Below, piece by piece: positions 16,146 to 24,020 of a DNA stretch of 64,000 nucleotides. The translations under genes were made by a program, and so were the position numbers. This stretch comes from DAHUXD01 sp963736455 (lineage in GTDB: Bacteria > Acidobacteriota > Thermoanaerobaculia > UBA5066 > Gp7-AA6): NCBI GenBank assembly GCA_963736455.1, contig CAVTON010000002.1:124001-188000 (forward strand). The letters are read 5' to 3'. Position 1 is the stretch's first letter; every line of letters starts with the position of its first letter. Under the pieces are notes generated by a model. The model was given only the letters and a program-made list of their open reading frames with translations. It was not told where the DNA came from and searched no databases.

Positions 16146-17510
16146 TCAGCCTCTGCGCCCCCAGCGCGGCTGCGGACCCGACGGCGCCGCGGCGTGGCGC
16201 GGCCCGGCCGGCCCGCGCGGGGCGGCATGGCGCTCGGCCTTCTGCTGCGCCCGGGCGCGCTCGGCGGTCTCGTGCGCGACCCGACGCTCGGCCTTCTCCC
16301 GGGCTCGCTTGCGCTCCTCGGCCTTGCGGGCGCGGATCGCGGCGATGCGCTCCGCGATGGGCACCTCGAACCGCTCGGCCGGAGCCTTCGTGTAGTCGAA
16401 TCCCGGCACCGTGATTCGGGGCAGACGCTTTCCGATCTCGCGCTCGATCGCGGCGAGGTCCGTGGTTTCCTCGGGCGATACGAACGTGAACGCGTCCCCG
16501 GTCATCTCGGCGCGGGCGGTGCGGCCGACGCGGTGAATGTAGTCCTCGGGGACGTTCGGCACGTCGAAGTTGACGACGTGGGACAGGGCCTCGACGTCGA
16601 TGCCGCGAGCGGCGATGTCCGTCGCGACGAGGACGCGGAACCGGCCGTTCTTGAAGCCGGCCAGCGCCTCGGTGCGCTGCGCCTGGCTGCGGTTGCCGTG
16701 GATGCGCTCGCAGCCGACGCCGTGCCGCGCGAGGTTCTCGGCGAGCCGGTTGGCGCGGTGCTTGGTGCGCGTAAAGACGAGCACGTTCTTGATGTCGCCG
16801 CGCTTCAGCAGCTCGAGCAGCAGCGGCGCCTTGAGGTTCTGGGGCACCGGGTACACCGCCTGCGTGATCCCGACGGCCGGCGCGGCCTTGCGCTCGAGGT
16901 TGACGGTGAACGGGTTCTTGAGCATCTCGCGCGTCAGCTGGGCGATGGGCGGGGGCATGGTGGCCGAGAAGAACAGCGTTTGCCGCCGCGCCGGAAGATG
17001 CTTGAGAACCCGGCGGATGTCCGGGAGAAATCCCATGTCGAGCATCCGGTCGGCCTCGTCCAGCACGAGGACCTCGAGGTGGTCGAGCCTGGCGTAGGGG
17101 AACCGGAAGTGATCGAGCAGCCGGCCCGGGGTCGCGACGATGACGTCGGCACCCGTACGAAACGCGTGCTCCTGCGGTCCCATGGCGACGCCCCCGAAGA
17201 CGGGGGCCGAGGAGAGCGACGTGTGGACCGTCAGCGCCTTGGCATGCTCGTCGATCTGCGCGGCGAGCTCGCGCGTGGGCGTCAGGATGAGGGCCCGCGT
17301 GACGCCGCGCTTCTTGCCGGCCAGGTGATGGAGGATCGGCAGCAGAAAGGCGGCGGTCTTGCCGCTGCCGGTCATCGCGCAGGCGAGGACGTCGCGGCCC
17401 TCGAGCGCCGGCGGGATCGCATCGGCCTGGATCGGCGTGGGACGGGTGAAGCCCATCTCGCGCACGCCGCGAACGAGATCGGGATGGAGACCAAACTGGG
17501 AAAAAGACAA
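16146..17510 (-). CDS. rhlE: DEAD-box RNA helicase, RhlE-like
   Basis: This is a 454-residue ATP-dependent RNA helicase. Motifs in order are Q-motif 'FSQFGLHPDLVRGV', motif I 'AMTGSGKTAAF', Ia 'PTRELAAQ', Ib 'TPGRLLD', II 'VLDEADRMLDMGF', III 'SATMP', V 'VATDIAARGIDV' and VI 'HRVGRTARAE'. The C-terminal 80 residues are Arg/Ala/Glu-rich and then Pro/Arg-rich, a typical low-complexity RNA-binding tail. The start is TTG at 17510, supported by AGGAGG six bases upstream. It is probably involved in rRNA processing or mRNA turnover. Confidence 0.92.
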   Translation of the reverse strand: MSFSQFGLHPDLVRGVREMGFTRPTPIQADAIPPALEGRDVLACAMTGSGKTAAFLLPILHHLAGKKRGVTRALILTPTRELAAQIDEHAKALTVHTSLSSAPVFGGVAMGPQEHAFRTGADVIVATPGRLLDHFRFPYARLDHLEVLVLDEADRMLDMGFLPDIRRVLKHLPARRQTLFFSATMPPPIAQLTREMLKNPFTVNLERKAAPAVGITQAVYPVPQNLKAPLLLELLKRGDIKNVLVFTRTKHRANRLAENLARHGVGCERIHGNRSQAQRTEALAGFKNGRFRVLVATDIAARGIDVEALSHVVNFDVPNVPEDYIHRVGRTARAEMTGDAFTFVSPEETTDLAAIEREIGKRLPRITVPGFDYTKAPAERFEVPIAERIAAIRARKAEERKRAREKAERRVAHETAERARAQQKAERHAAPRGPAGPRHAAAPSGPQPRWGRRG

Positions 17511-17665
17511 GGATTCCTCCTCGAGGATGAATGATCCGGCTGTTTTGTTCTGGGAACGGAGGATCTGCCGGCAGGGCCTACGTTCAGGGGCGAGGGCTCA
17601 GGCCACTCGCGAGAGCGCGAAGGTTCTCACAGGATGCGGATCGAAAGCAAGCCCGGCGCGGGATC

Positions 17666-18349
17666 TCAGGACCGGGCGGACCAGTCCGGCGACAGGCGGC
17701 CCGATGCCACCGCGGACGTTCCCGACGGGTTCGGGGCATAGTGCGAGATGTCGTTGAAGAGGCTCAGCCGGGCGTGCGACACGTCGTGGAAGTCCACGAT
17801 GTTCAGCGACGCGGGGCTCTGGTCGAGGTGGTCGCGGTAGCGGCGCAGGTCGAAGCCGAGCAGCGAGCCGATCAGGAGCCGGATCGTCGCCTTGTGGGAG
17901 GCGACCACGGCGTACTGACCCGGATGCGCCTGGACAATCTCGAGCAGCGTCGGCAGGGCGCGCGCCACGACGGACAGGCCGGTCTCTCCGCCGGGAGGAG
18001 AGAAGGAGAACGGATCGCCGACCCAGCGCGCATACTCCTTCGGGTACTCCTTCTCGACCGCGGCGCGCGTCTTCCCTTCCCAGTGTCCGTGCGAGATTTC
18101 GCGCAGGCCTTCCCGGGGCACGACGGGCTTCCCGTGCGGCGCCGCAAGGATCCGCGCGGTTTCCATCGTGCGGCCGAGCGGGCTCGCGTAGAACGCCGCG
18201 ATCGGCTCTCCCGCGAGCCGCTCCGAAAGCTTGCGCAGCTGGTCGCGGCCGACGTCCGAGAGGGGAACGTCGGTCTCGCCGGCGAAGGAGTCCTCGGCGG
18301 AGAGCTCCGTCGCACCATGACGCACCAGGAAGATGCGGGTTGCCGTCAT
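17666..18349 (-). CDS. Histidine phosphatase family protein (phosphoglycerate mutase-like)
   Basis: This 227-residue protein has the 'FLVRHGATEL' catalytic motif at residues 6-15 (His is the phospho-acceptor), 'SPLGRTMETA', 'REISHGHWEGK' and the second His in 'VVASHKATIRLL'. It belongs to the branch that includes CobC/PhoE-like phosphatases and cofactor-dependent phosphoglycerate mutases. The substrate cannot be read from sequence. The ATG at 18349 overlaps the stop of the SUI1 gene by 4 bp, so the two genes are coupled. Confidence 0.87.
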   Translation of the reverse strand: MTATRIFLVRHGATELSAEDSFAGETDVPLSDVGRDQLRKLSERLAGEPIAAFYASPLGRTMETARILAAPHGKPVVPREGLREISHGHWEGKTRAAVEKEYPKEYARWVGDPFSFSPPGGETGLSVVARALPTLLEIVQAHPGQYAVVASHKATIRLLIGSLLGFDLRRYRDHLDQSPASLNIVDFHDVSHARLSLFNDISHYAPNPSGTSAVASGRLSPDWSARS

Positions 18350-18696
18350 CCCTTCACCCGAATGCCTTTGCGCGGAAGGAGGTCCCGCAGCCGCTCCCGC
18401 TGGTCGCCCTGGAGCTCGATGGCCGACTCCGAGGCCGCGCCTCCGGCGCCGCAGGATCTCTTGAGCTCGCGGCAGAGATCGTCGAGATACCCGCGATGGG
18501 CCGGCAGTCCGTCGATGACCGTGACGTGCCTGCCCGAGGCCCGATTCTCGAGACGGATCTTCGCGGTCGGCTTCTCGGGAACCGGCTCGGCGCCGGCGGC
18601 GAGCGTGACGGCGCAGTGGCAATCGCGGGAAGGCCATCCGCAGCCGGCACAGAGACGCCCTTTCCCCGTCGAGTAGACGACGCGGGGTGAAGCCAC
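18346..18696 (-). CDS. yciH: SUI1/YciH translation-factor-like protein
   Basis: This is a 116-residue protein. An N-terminal cysteine motif 'CAGCGWPSRDCHC' precedes a SUI1 domain with 'IRLENRASGRHVTVIDGL', 'LKRSCGAGGA' and 'IELQGDQRERLRDLL'. The 'K..CG.GG' loop is the signature of eIF1/SUI1 proteins that influence start-site fidelity; bacterial YciH is the closest relative. The start is GTG at 18696. The gene is divergent from the deiminase-fold gene, with almost no spacer. Confidence 0.9.
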   Translation of the reverse strand: MASPRVVYSTGKGRLCAGCGWPSRDCHCAVTLAAGAEPVPEKPTAKIRLENRASGRHVTVIDGLPAHRGYLDDLCRELKRSCGAGGAASESAIELQGDQRERLRDLLPRKGIRVKG

Positions 18697-18762
18697 GTGT
18701 GCATTCTAGCTGCGGGGACCGGCGACCGTGAAGCAGGACGTGAGATACTTCTTGCCCACATC

Positions 18763-20199
18763 GTGCACATTCGCCAGACGCTGGCCGTCGTACTCCTCGC
18801 GGCTGTCGGCGCGGCGAGAGCGAGCGCCAAGCCGGGTTCGGGGGACGTCCGCCTGACGCCGGAAGCGGAGCGCACGATGAAGCGCCTGATCCTGGGTCTC
18901 GAGCCGAACGAGACGAAGATGTACATGGTTCCCGAAACCCTGGCCTGGAATCCGGCCACCCGGGATCCGCGCGTACGATGGCTTCGACGCCAGCTCTATC
19001 ATCTCTCCTTCGAGCTCCTGCATGGACAGATCTTCCGCAGCGCTCCGCCCTATACGCGCTTCTTCATCGCTGTTCCGGACCCGAAGTCCACGATCGGCGC
19101 CCTCGGCAACGAGGAGTCGGTCTTTCGAGAGTACCTGAGGGAGCGCCTGCGCTGGACCGACGCGATGATTGACCAGCGTGTGCGGTTCTTCCAGGTCTCG
19201 GCGGCCGTGCCGTTTCCCCAGGACATGACCGAACCGCTCGGCTACGACGACCAGGACCGGCTCGTGCTCGGCCTCGGTGGGATCGGCGATGACGTCTACA
19301 CCCGGGCCGTCGAGCGCCTCGCCCAGTCCAGCCCGAACGATTTCGTCCTCCGTCTCCTGCCCGGCGTGAATACCGAGGGGGGGGACCTCGCCCTCGTCCG
19401 GGTTCCCGAGGGAGGGATCGGGCTGCTCTTGGGCCACAACCGAATCCGCCGGCTGGCGGAACAGGCGCATCCGGGCCTCGCGCCGGACGCGCCGATCCCG
19501 ACCTCGTGGATCGAGGATGCCCGGCGCGCTTACGCGAAGGCGTTTTCCGGCGTGGAGACGATCATCGTGGGCGAGGAGGCTCTGCGCGATCCGAAGCTGA
19601 ACAATCCGGAGATCTTCCACCTGGACATGGTCGCCGCCGTGATCCGGGGCCGGAGCGGCGCCGTGACGGCTTTCGTTCCCACCTACCAGGGCAACCCGGT
19701 CGACGCCCTGTCGCACGTGCACCTCTCGGAGGAATCCGTGCGGCGGTTCCAGGCCGAGTATGACCGCGCGGCGGAACAACTGCGCCGGCGCGGGTACCCC
19801 GTGGTCAGAGTGCCGTATGCCGACCATCCGGCCCGCAGTCCCGTCGGCATAGGCAAGTTCGTCGACGCGGTGACCGGCCGGCCGTCGGTCCTGCTCGGGC
19901 GCTATCCCGATCACCTGAGAGATTCCGACGATCGAAATGTCCAGACACAGCTTCAGCTCAGATTCGAGACGCTCGACGAGGCCGTCGAGGCGTGGCGGCG
20001 CGATCCGTCCGATGCCCGGTGGGAGGCGCTGCGAGCCGCCGTCGCGGCCTGCTGGCGCCAAATGGACGCCGCCCAGGAGGCGCCGAACCCCCTCTACGAA
20101 GAGCAGAAGCGGCTCTACGAGGCCGCCGGGATCGACGTGGCGCCGCTGCCGATTTTTCCGACGGGCGAAGGCGGCGTGCATTGTCTCGTGCTGAAATAG
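18763..20199 (+). CDS. Secreted guanidine-modifying (agmatine/peptidylarginine deiminase-fold) protein
   Basis: This protein has 478 residues from GTG 18763, which gives a clean signal peptide (VHIRQTLAVVLLAAVGAARASA); an ATG at 18697 would add 22 residues. Three segments match the pentein catalytic set: 'VNTEGGDLAL', His-x-Asp in 'EIFHLDMVAAV' and the C-terminal Cys in 'GEGGVHCLVLK'. This triad hydrolyses guanidino or related groups in agmatine deiminases, PPAD-like peptidylarginine deiminases and amidinotransferases. The central part is longer than in agmatine deiminase. The protein is likely periplasmic or secreted; the substrate is unknown. No neighbour suggests polyamine metabolism. Confidence 0.65.
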   Translation: MHIRQTLAVVLLAAVGAARASAKPGSGDVRLTPEAERTMKRLILGLEPNETKMYMVPETLAWNPATRDPRVRWLRRQLYHLSFELLHGQIFRSAPPYTRFFIAVPDPKSTIGALGNEESVFREYLRERLRWTDAMIDQRVRFFQVSAAVPFPQDMTEPLGYDDQDRLVLGLGGIGDDVYTRAVERLAQSSPNDFVLRLLPGVNTEGGDLALVRVPEGGIGLLLGHNRIRRLAEQAHPGLAPDAPIPTSWIEDARRAYAKAFSGVETIIVGEEALRDPKLNNPEIFHLDMVAAVIRGRSGAVTAFVPTYQGNPVDALSHVHLSEESVRRFQAEYDRAAEQLRRRGYPVVRVPYADHPARSPVGIGKFVDAVTGRPSVLLGRYPDHLRDSDDRNVQTQLQLRFETLDEAVEAWRRDPSDARWEALRAAVAACWRQMDAAQEAPNPLYEEQKRLYEAAGIDVAPLPIFPTGEGGVHCLVLK

Positions 20200-20235
20200 G
20201 GCTGGCGCAGCCGACGATGCGACCGGCTGGCGGCA

Positions 20236-22095
20236 TCAGATTCCCGCCGAGCCCCCGAGCAGGGCGAGGAGTTCCTTTCCGTACGCCTCGAGCTTGGCCG
20301 GACCGATGCCCGGGATCTCCGAGAGGGCAGCCAGGCTCGACGGGCGGGCCGCGGCCAGCGCCGCGAGGGTCCGGTCGTGAAGGACGACGTACGCCGGCAC
20401 GGACCGCCGCGCGGCTTCCTGGCGCCGCCACTCCCGCAGCGCGTCGATGTGGGCCGGGTCGGCGGGGCCGCTCGCGGCGGTGGAGAGCGCCTTCGAGGCC
20501 TTCGCTTTCTTCTTTGCCTTCGGCCCCGGCGGCCGCGGCAGCGTCAGAGCGACGCGCGGCGCGCGGCCGGCCATGACCTCGCGCCCCTCGCGCGTGAGCG
20601 AGAGCGTGCGATAGACGTCGTCCGTGGCCGCGAGCAGGCCGCCGCCCTGCGCGGCGTCGATCCAGTCGGCGACGACCCGGCTCCCCTGCGCCGCGAGGAT
20701 TCCGGTCGTCGAGAGGCGCGTCAGGGGCTCGGGAAGGCCCTCGAGCGCGCCCGTCAGCATCGCGACGAGCCTGCGTTTGCCCCAGCGCTCGCCCCCCCTC
20801 GCCACGCCGGAGAGGATCTTGCGCAGGACCAGCAGATCCTCGTCCGAGAGCTCTCGCCGGCGTTCGCAGTTGCCGCAAAAGCCGCAGGCGGGCGCGGCGT
20901 CGCGCTCGCCGAAGTAGCCCAGGATCGCCGCGCGGTAGCACCCGGCGGAGTCGGCGTACGCGATCATGCGGGCGAGCTTGCGGCGGTCGAGCTCGCGGCG
21001 TGCGTCCCGGCCTCCCGCCTCGCGCGGATCGGCCTGATCGATGAGGAACTCGCGAGTGCGGACGTCCACGTAGTTCCACAGCAGGGTGGCGTCCGCGCGG
21101 CGGCCGTCTCGCCCGGCGCGCCCGATCTCCTGGTAGTAGGCCTCGAGCGAGCCGGGGATCTCGAAGTGCACGACGGCCTCGATGTCGGGGCGGTCGATGC
21201 CCATTCCGAAGGCGTTCGTGGCGCAGACGACGCGCACGGTTCCGGCCGCGAATCCGTTCTGCACGCGCGTCCGCTCGGGCTCGTCCATGCCGGCGTGGTA
21301 GGCCTCCGCGGCGACGCCGGCCGCCTGTAGCGTCTCCGCCGCGCGGGCGGCGCTCTTGCGGGTCGCGGCGTACACGAGCGCCCGGCCGGCCCCGGCGAGC
21401 TCGGCAAGACGCGCCCGCTTCTCGATCTCGCCGGTGACCCGCAGCACGTCGAGGTGGAGGTTGGGCCGATCGAACCCGGCGACCGAGACCTCGGGGTGCA
21501 CGAGGCCGAGCAGTCCGACGATGTCGTCGCGGACCTCGGGCGTCGCCGTGGCGGTGAAGGCGAGAATGGGCGGCCGCCCGGTCTCGCCGTCGGCCCGGCG
21601 GCAGCGTCGGGCGGCCTCGGCGAGCGTGCGGTAGTCCGGCCGGAAGTCGTGGCCCCACTCCGAGACGCAGTGGGCCTCGTCGACCGCGAAGCGGGCCAGC
21701 GGCACCTCCGCGAGCAGGCGCCGGAAGGCCTCCGACGCGAAGCGCTCGGGGGCGACGTAGAGCAGGCGCAGCCTTCCCGCCCGCAGGTCGGCCTCGGCCC
21801 GGCGTCGCTCAGCGGGAGTGGCCAGCGAGTGCAGGGCCGCCGCAGGGATGCCCTTGCGCGTGAGCTCGTCGACCTGGTCCTTCATGAGCGCGATGAGGGG
21901 GGAGACGACGAGGGTCGGACCGTCGAGCATGAGGGCGGGAAGCTGGTAGCCGATCGACTTGCCGGATCCCGTCGGCATGACCGCGAGCAGGTCCCGGCCG
22001 GCGAGTGCCGCGCGCACGATCGCCTCCTGGCCGGGCCGGAAGTCGTCGTGCCCGAAGTGGCGGCGGAGGGCGGCGCGGGATTCCATCGGCGGCAT
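20236..22095 (-). CDS. recQ: ATP-dependent DNA helicase RecQ
   Basis: This is a 619-residue 3'-5' DNA helicase. Motifs are 0 'FRPGQEAIV', I 'MPTGSGKSIGYQLPA', II 'VDEAHCVSEWGHDFRPDY', III 'FTATATPEV', V 'CATNAFGMGIDRPDI' and VI 'QEIGRAGRDG'. The zinc-binding RQC cysteines are 'CYRAAILGYFGE' and 'CGFCGNC'. A winged-helix region follows, then an HRDC domain near residues 545-615 ('RSVPAYVVLHDRTL'). A Lys/Ala linker precedes the HRDC. It is involved in recombination and fork repair, divergent from typA with 56 bp between. Confidence 0.95.
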   Translation of the reverse strand: MPPMESRAALRRHFGHDDFRPGQEAIVRAALAGRDLLAVMPTGSGKSIGYQLPALMLDGPTLVVSPLIALMKDQVDELTRKGIPAAALHSLATPAERRRAEADLRAGRLRLLYVAPERFASEAFRRLLAEVPLARFAVDEAHCVSEWGHDFRPDYRTLAEAARRCRRADGETGRPPILAFTATATPEVRDDIVGLLGLVHPEVSVAGFDRPNLHLDVLRVTGEIEKRARLAELAGAGRALVYAATRKSAARAAETLQAAGVAAEAYHAGMDEPERTRVQNGFAAGTVRVVCATNAFGMGIDRPDIEAVVHFEIPGSLEAYYQEIGRAGRDGRRADATLLWNYVDVRTREFLIDQADPREAGGRDARRELDRRKLARMIAYADSAGCYRAAILGYFGERDAAPACGFCGNCERRRELSDEDLLVLRKILSGVARGGERWGKRRLVAMLTGALEGLPEPLTRLSTTGILAAQGSRVVADWIDAAQGGGLLAATDDVYRTLSLTREGREVMAGRAPRVALTLPRPPGPKAKKKAKASKALSTAASGPADPAHIDALREWRRQEAARRSVPAYVVLHDRTLAALAAARPSSLAALSEIPGIGPAKLEAYGKELLALLGGSAGI

Positions 22096-22110
22096 TATCG
22101 TCCGAAGCGA

Positions 22111-22138
22111 GTGACAAGCCGACCCGACTCGGTATAGG
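22111..22138 (+). promoter_or_regulatory. Putative sigma-70 promoter of typA
   Basis: GTGACA (22111-22116), a 16-bp spacer and TATAGG (22133-22138) stand 13 bases before the typA ATG. No Shine-Dalgarno lies between, so the transcript would be leaderless or nearly so. Confidence 0.5.
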
Positions 22139-22151
22139 CTCCGCGGTTCTC

Positions 22152-23999
22152 ATGACCGCCCACGATTCGACCCTCGAGCCCGCGCGCCGCGCCAACCGCC
22201 GCGCGATCGCCATCGTGGCGCACGTCGATCACGGCAAGACGACCCTCGTCGATGCCCTGTTGAAGCAGTGCGGCACGTTCCGGGTCGGTCAGCACGTGGA
22301 CGAGCTCGTCATGGACTCGGGAGAGCTCGAGAAAGAGCGGGGCATCACGATCCTCGCCAAGAACACGTCGGTCCACTACAAGGACGTGATCGTCAACATC
22401 GTGGACACGCCCGGCCACCGGGACTTCGGCTCGGAGGTCGAGCGGATCCTGTCGATGGTGGAGGGCGTCCTACTGCTCGTCGACGCCTCGGAAGGCCCGC
22501 TGCCGCAGACGCGCTTCGTGCTGAAGAAGGCCCTCGAGGGCGGAAAGCGGCCCATCGTTTTGATCAACAAGATCGACCGCTCCGACGCCCGCACGCTGGA
22601 AGTCGAAGCCGAGATCCACGATCTCTTCCTCTCTCTCGCCACCGAAGAGCATCACCTCGAGTTCGAGGTCCTGTACGGCTCGGGCCGGCTCGGCTACGTC
22701 TCGCGCGACCCGGACGCCAAGTCGGGCGATCTGACCCCGCTGCTCGACGCCATCCTCGAGCACATTCCGGCTCCGATCATCGGCGATGCTCCCTACAAGA
22801 TGATTGTCGCGAACATCGACTACTCGGATTACCTCGGGCGTCTCGCGGTCGGCCGGATCTTCTCCGGCACGGTTTCGAAGGCTATCGAGCTCGCGGCCGT
22901 GCGGCCCGACGGCTCCATCGTCGAAAAGGGAAACGCCGGAAAGATCTACATGTTCGAGGGGATCGTCCGGGTCGAGGTGGCCGAAGCCTCGGCCGGCGAC
23001 ATCATCGTGCTCTCGGGCTTTCCCGACATCGAGATCGGCCAGACGATCCTGGATCTCGCCGACCCGGCGCCGCTCTCCGGCATCCGCGTCGACGAGCCGA
23101 CGCTCTCGATGGAGTTCCGGATCAACGATTCGCCGATGTCGGGTCTTTCCGGCAAGTACGTTACCAGCCGTCACCTGCTCGAGCGATTGGAGAAGGAGCT
23201 CGAGAAGAACGTCGGACTCCGCATGGAGAAGACGGAGGAGTCGGACTCCTTCCTCGTGCTCGGCCGCGGCGAGCTGTCGCTCGCGATCCTCGCCGAAACG
23301 ATGCGCCGCGAGGGCTACGAGTTCTCGCTTGGACGCCCCCAGGTCATCTTCCACCGGGGCGAGAACGGCGAGCTGCTCGAGCCCTACGAGGAGCTCGTCA
23401 TCGACTGCGCCGAGGAGTTCACCGGCGCCGTCATCGCCGCCGTCGGGGAGCGGCGCGGCGAGCTCAAGCACATGGGCAAGCACGGCGACCGCGCGCGGAT
23501 CGAGTTCACGATCCCGTCGCGCGGCCTGCTGGGATTCCGCCTCGAGTTCCTGACGCTGACCAAGGGCACGGCCCTCATGAATCACCTCTTCGACCAGTAC
23601 GGCCCGCACCGGGGTCCGCTGCCGAACCGGACGAAGGGCGCGATGATCGCCAAGGAGGGCGGCTCCGTGACCGGCTTCGCGCTCGACCGGCTGTCCGACC
23701 GCGGGATCTTCTTCGTGAAGCCCGGCGACAAGGTCTATGCGGGACAGATCGTGGGCGAGCAGGTCAAGGAGGGCGACATGGTCATCCAGCCGTGCGAGAA
23801 GAAGCACCTGACGAACATGCGCGCCTCGGGCTCCGACTTCGCGATCAAGCTTCCGCCGGCACGCGAGCCGAACATCGAGCAGGCGATCGAGTGGATCAAC
23901 GACGACGAGCTCGTCGAAGTCGCTCCGTCGGCGATCCGCGTACGAAAGCGCACGCTGGACCACGGCCTGCGGAAGGTCCGCGCCAAGACCGCGGGTTGA
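22152..23999 (+). CDS. typA: Ribosome-associated GTPase TypA/BipA
   Basis: This is a 615-residue translational GTPase. G-domain motifs are 'IVAHVDHGKTTLVDALL' (G1), 'ERGITILAKN' (G2), 'VDTPGHRDFG' (G3), 'LINKIDR' (G4). EF-G-like domains follow, and the C-terminal region contains 'MRASGSDFAIKL', characteristic of TypA/BipA. It binds 70S ribosomes and aids 50S assembly and stress adaptation. The ATG at 22152 directly precedes 'TAHDST'; the domain start argues against longer forms. Length is as expected. Confidence 0.96.
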   Translation: MTAHDSTLEPARRANRRAIAIVAHVDHGKTTLVDALLKQCGTFRVGQHVDELVMDSGELEKERGITILAKNTSVHYKDVIVNIVDTPGHRDFGSEVERILSMVEGVLLLVDASEGPLPQTRFVLKKALEGGKRPIVLINKIDRSDARTLEVEAEIHDLFLSLATEEHHLEFEVLYGSGRLGYVSRDPDAKSGDLTPLLDAILEHIPAPIIGDAPYKMIVANIDYSDYLGRLAVGRIFSGTVSKAIELAAVRPDGSIVEKGNAGKIYMFEGIVRVEVAEASAGDIIVLSGFPDIEIGQTILDLADPAPLSGIRVDEPTLSMEFRINDSPMSGLSGKYVTSRHLLERLEKELEKNVGLRMEKTEESDSFLVLGRGELSLAILAETMRREGYEFSLGRPQVIFHRGENGELLEPYEELVIDCAEEFTGAVIAAVGERRGELKHMGKHGDRARIEFTIPSRGLLGFRLEFLTLTKGTALMNHLFDQYGPHRGPLPNRTKGAMIAKEGGSVTGFALDRLSDRGIFFVKPGDKVYAGQIVGEQVKEGDMVIQPCEKKHLTNMRASGSDFAIKLPPAREPNIEQAIEWINDDELVEVAPSAIRVRKRTLDHGLRKVRAKTAG

Positions 24000-24020
24000 G
24001 TTTCCCGGAGCCGTCCCCGC

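Noticed and set aside
20200..20212. Hairpin after the deiminase-fold gene as terminator
   Set aside because: The stem is only 5 bp with a 3-base loop and has no T-run.
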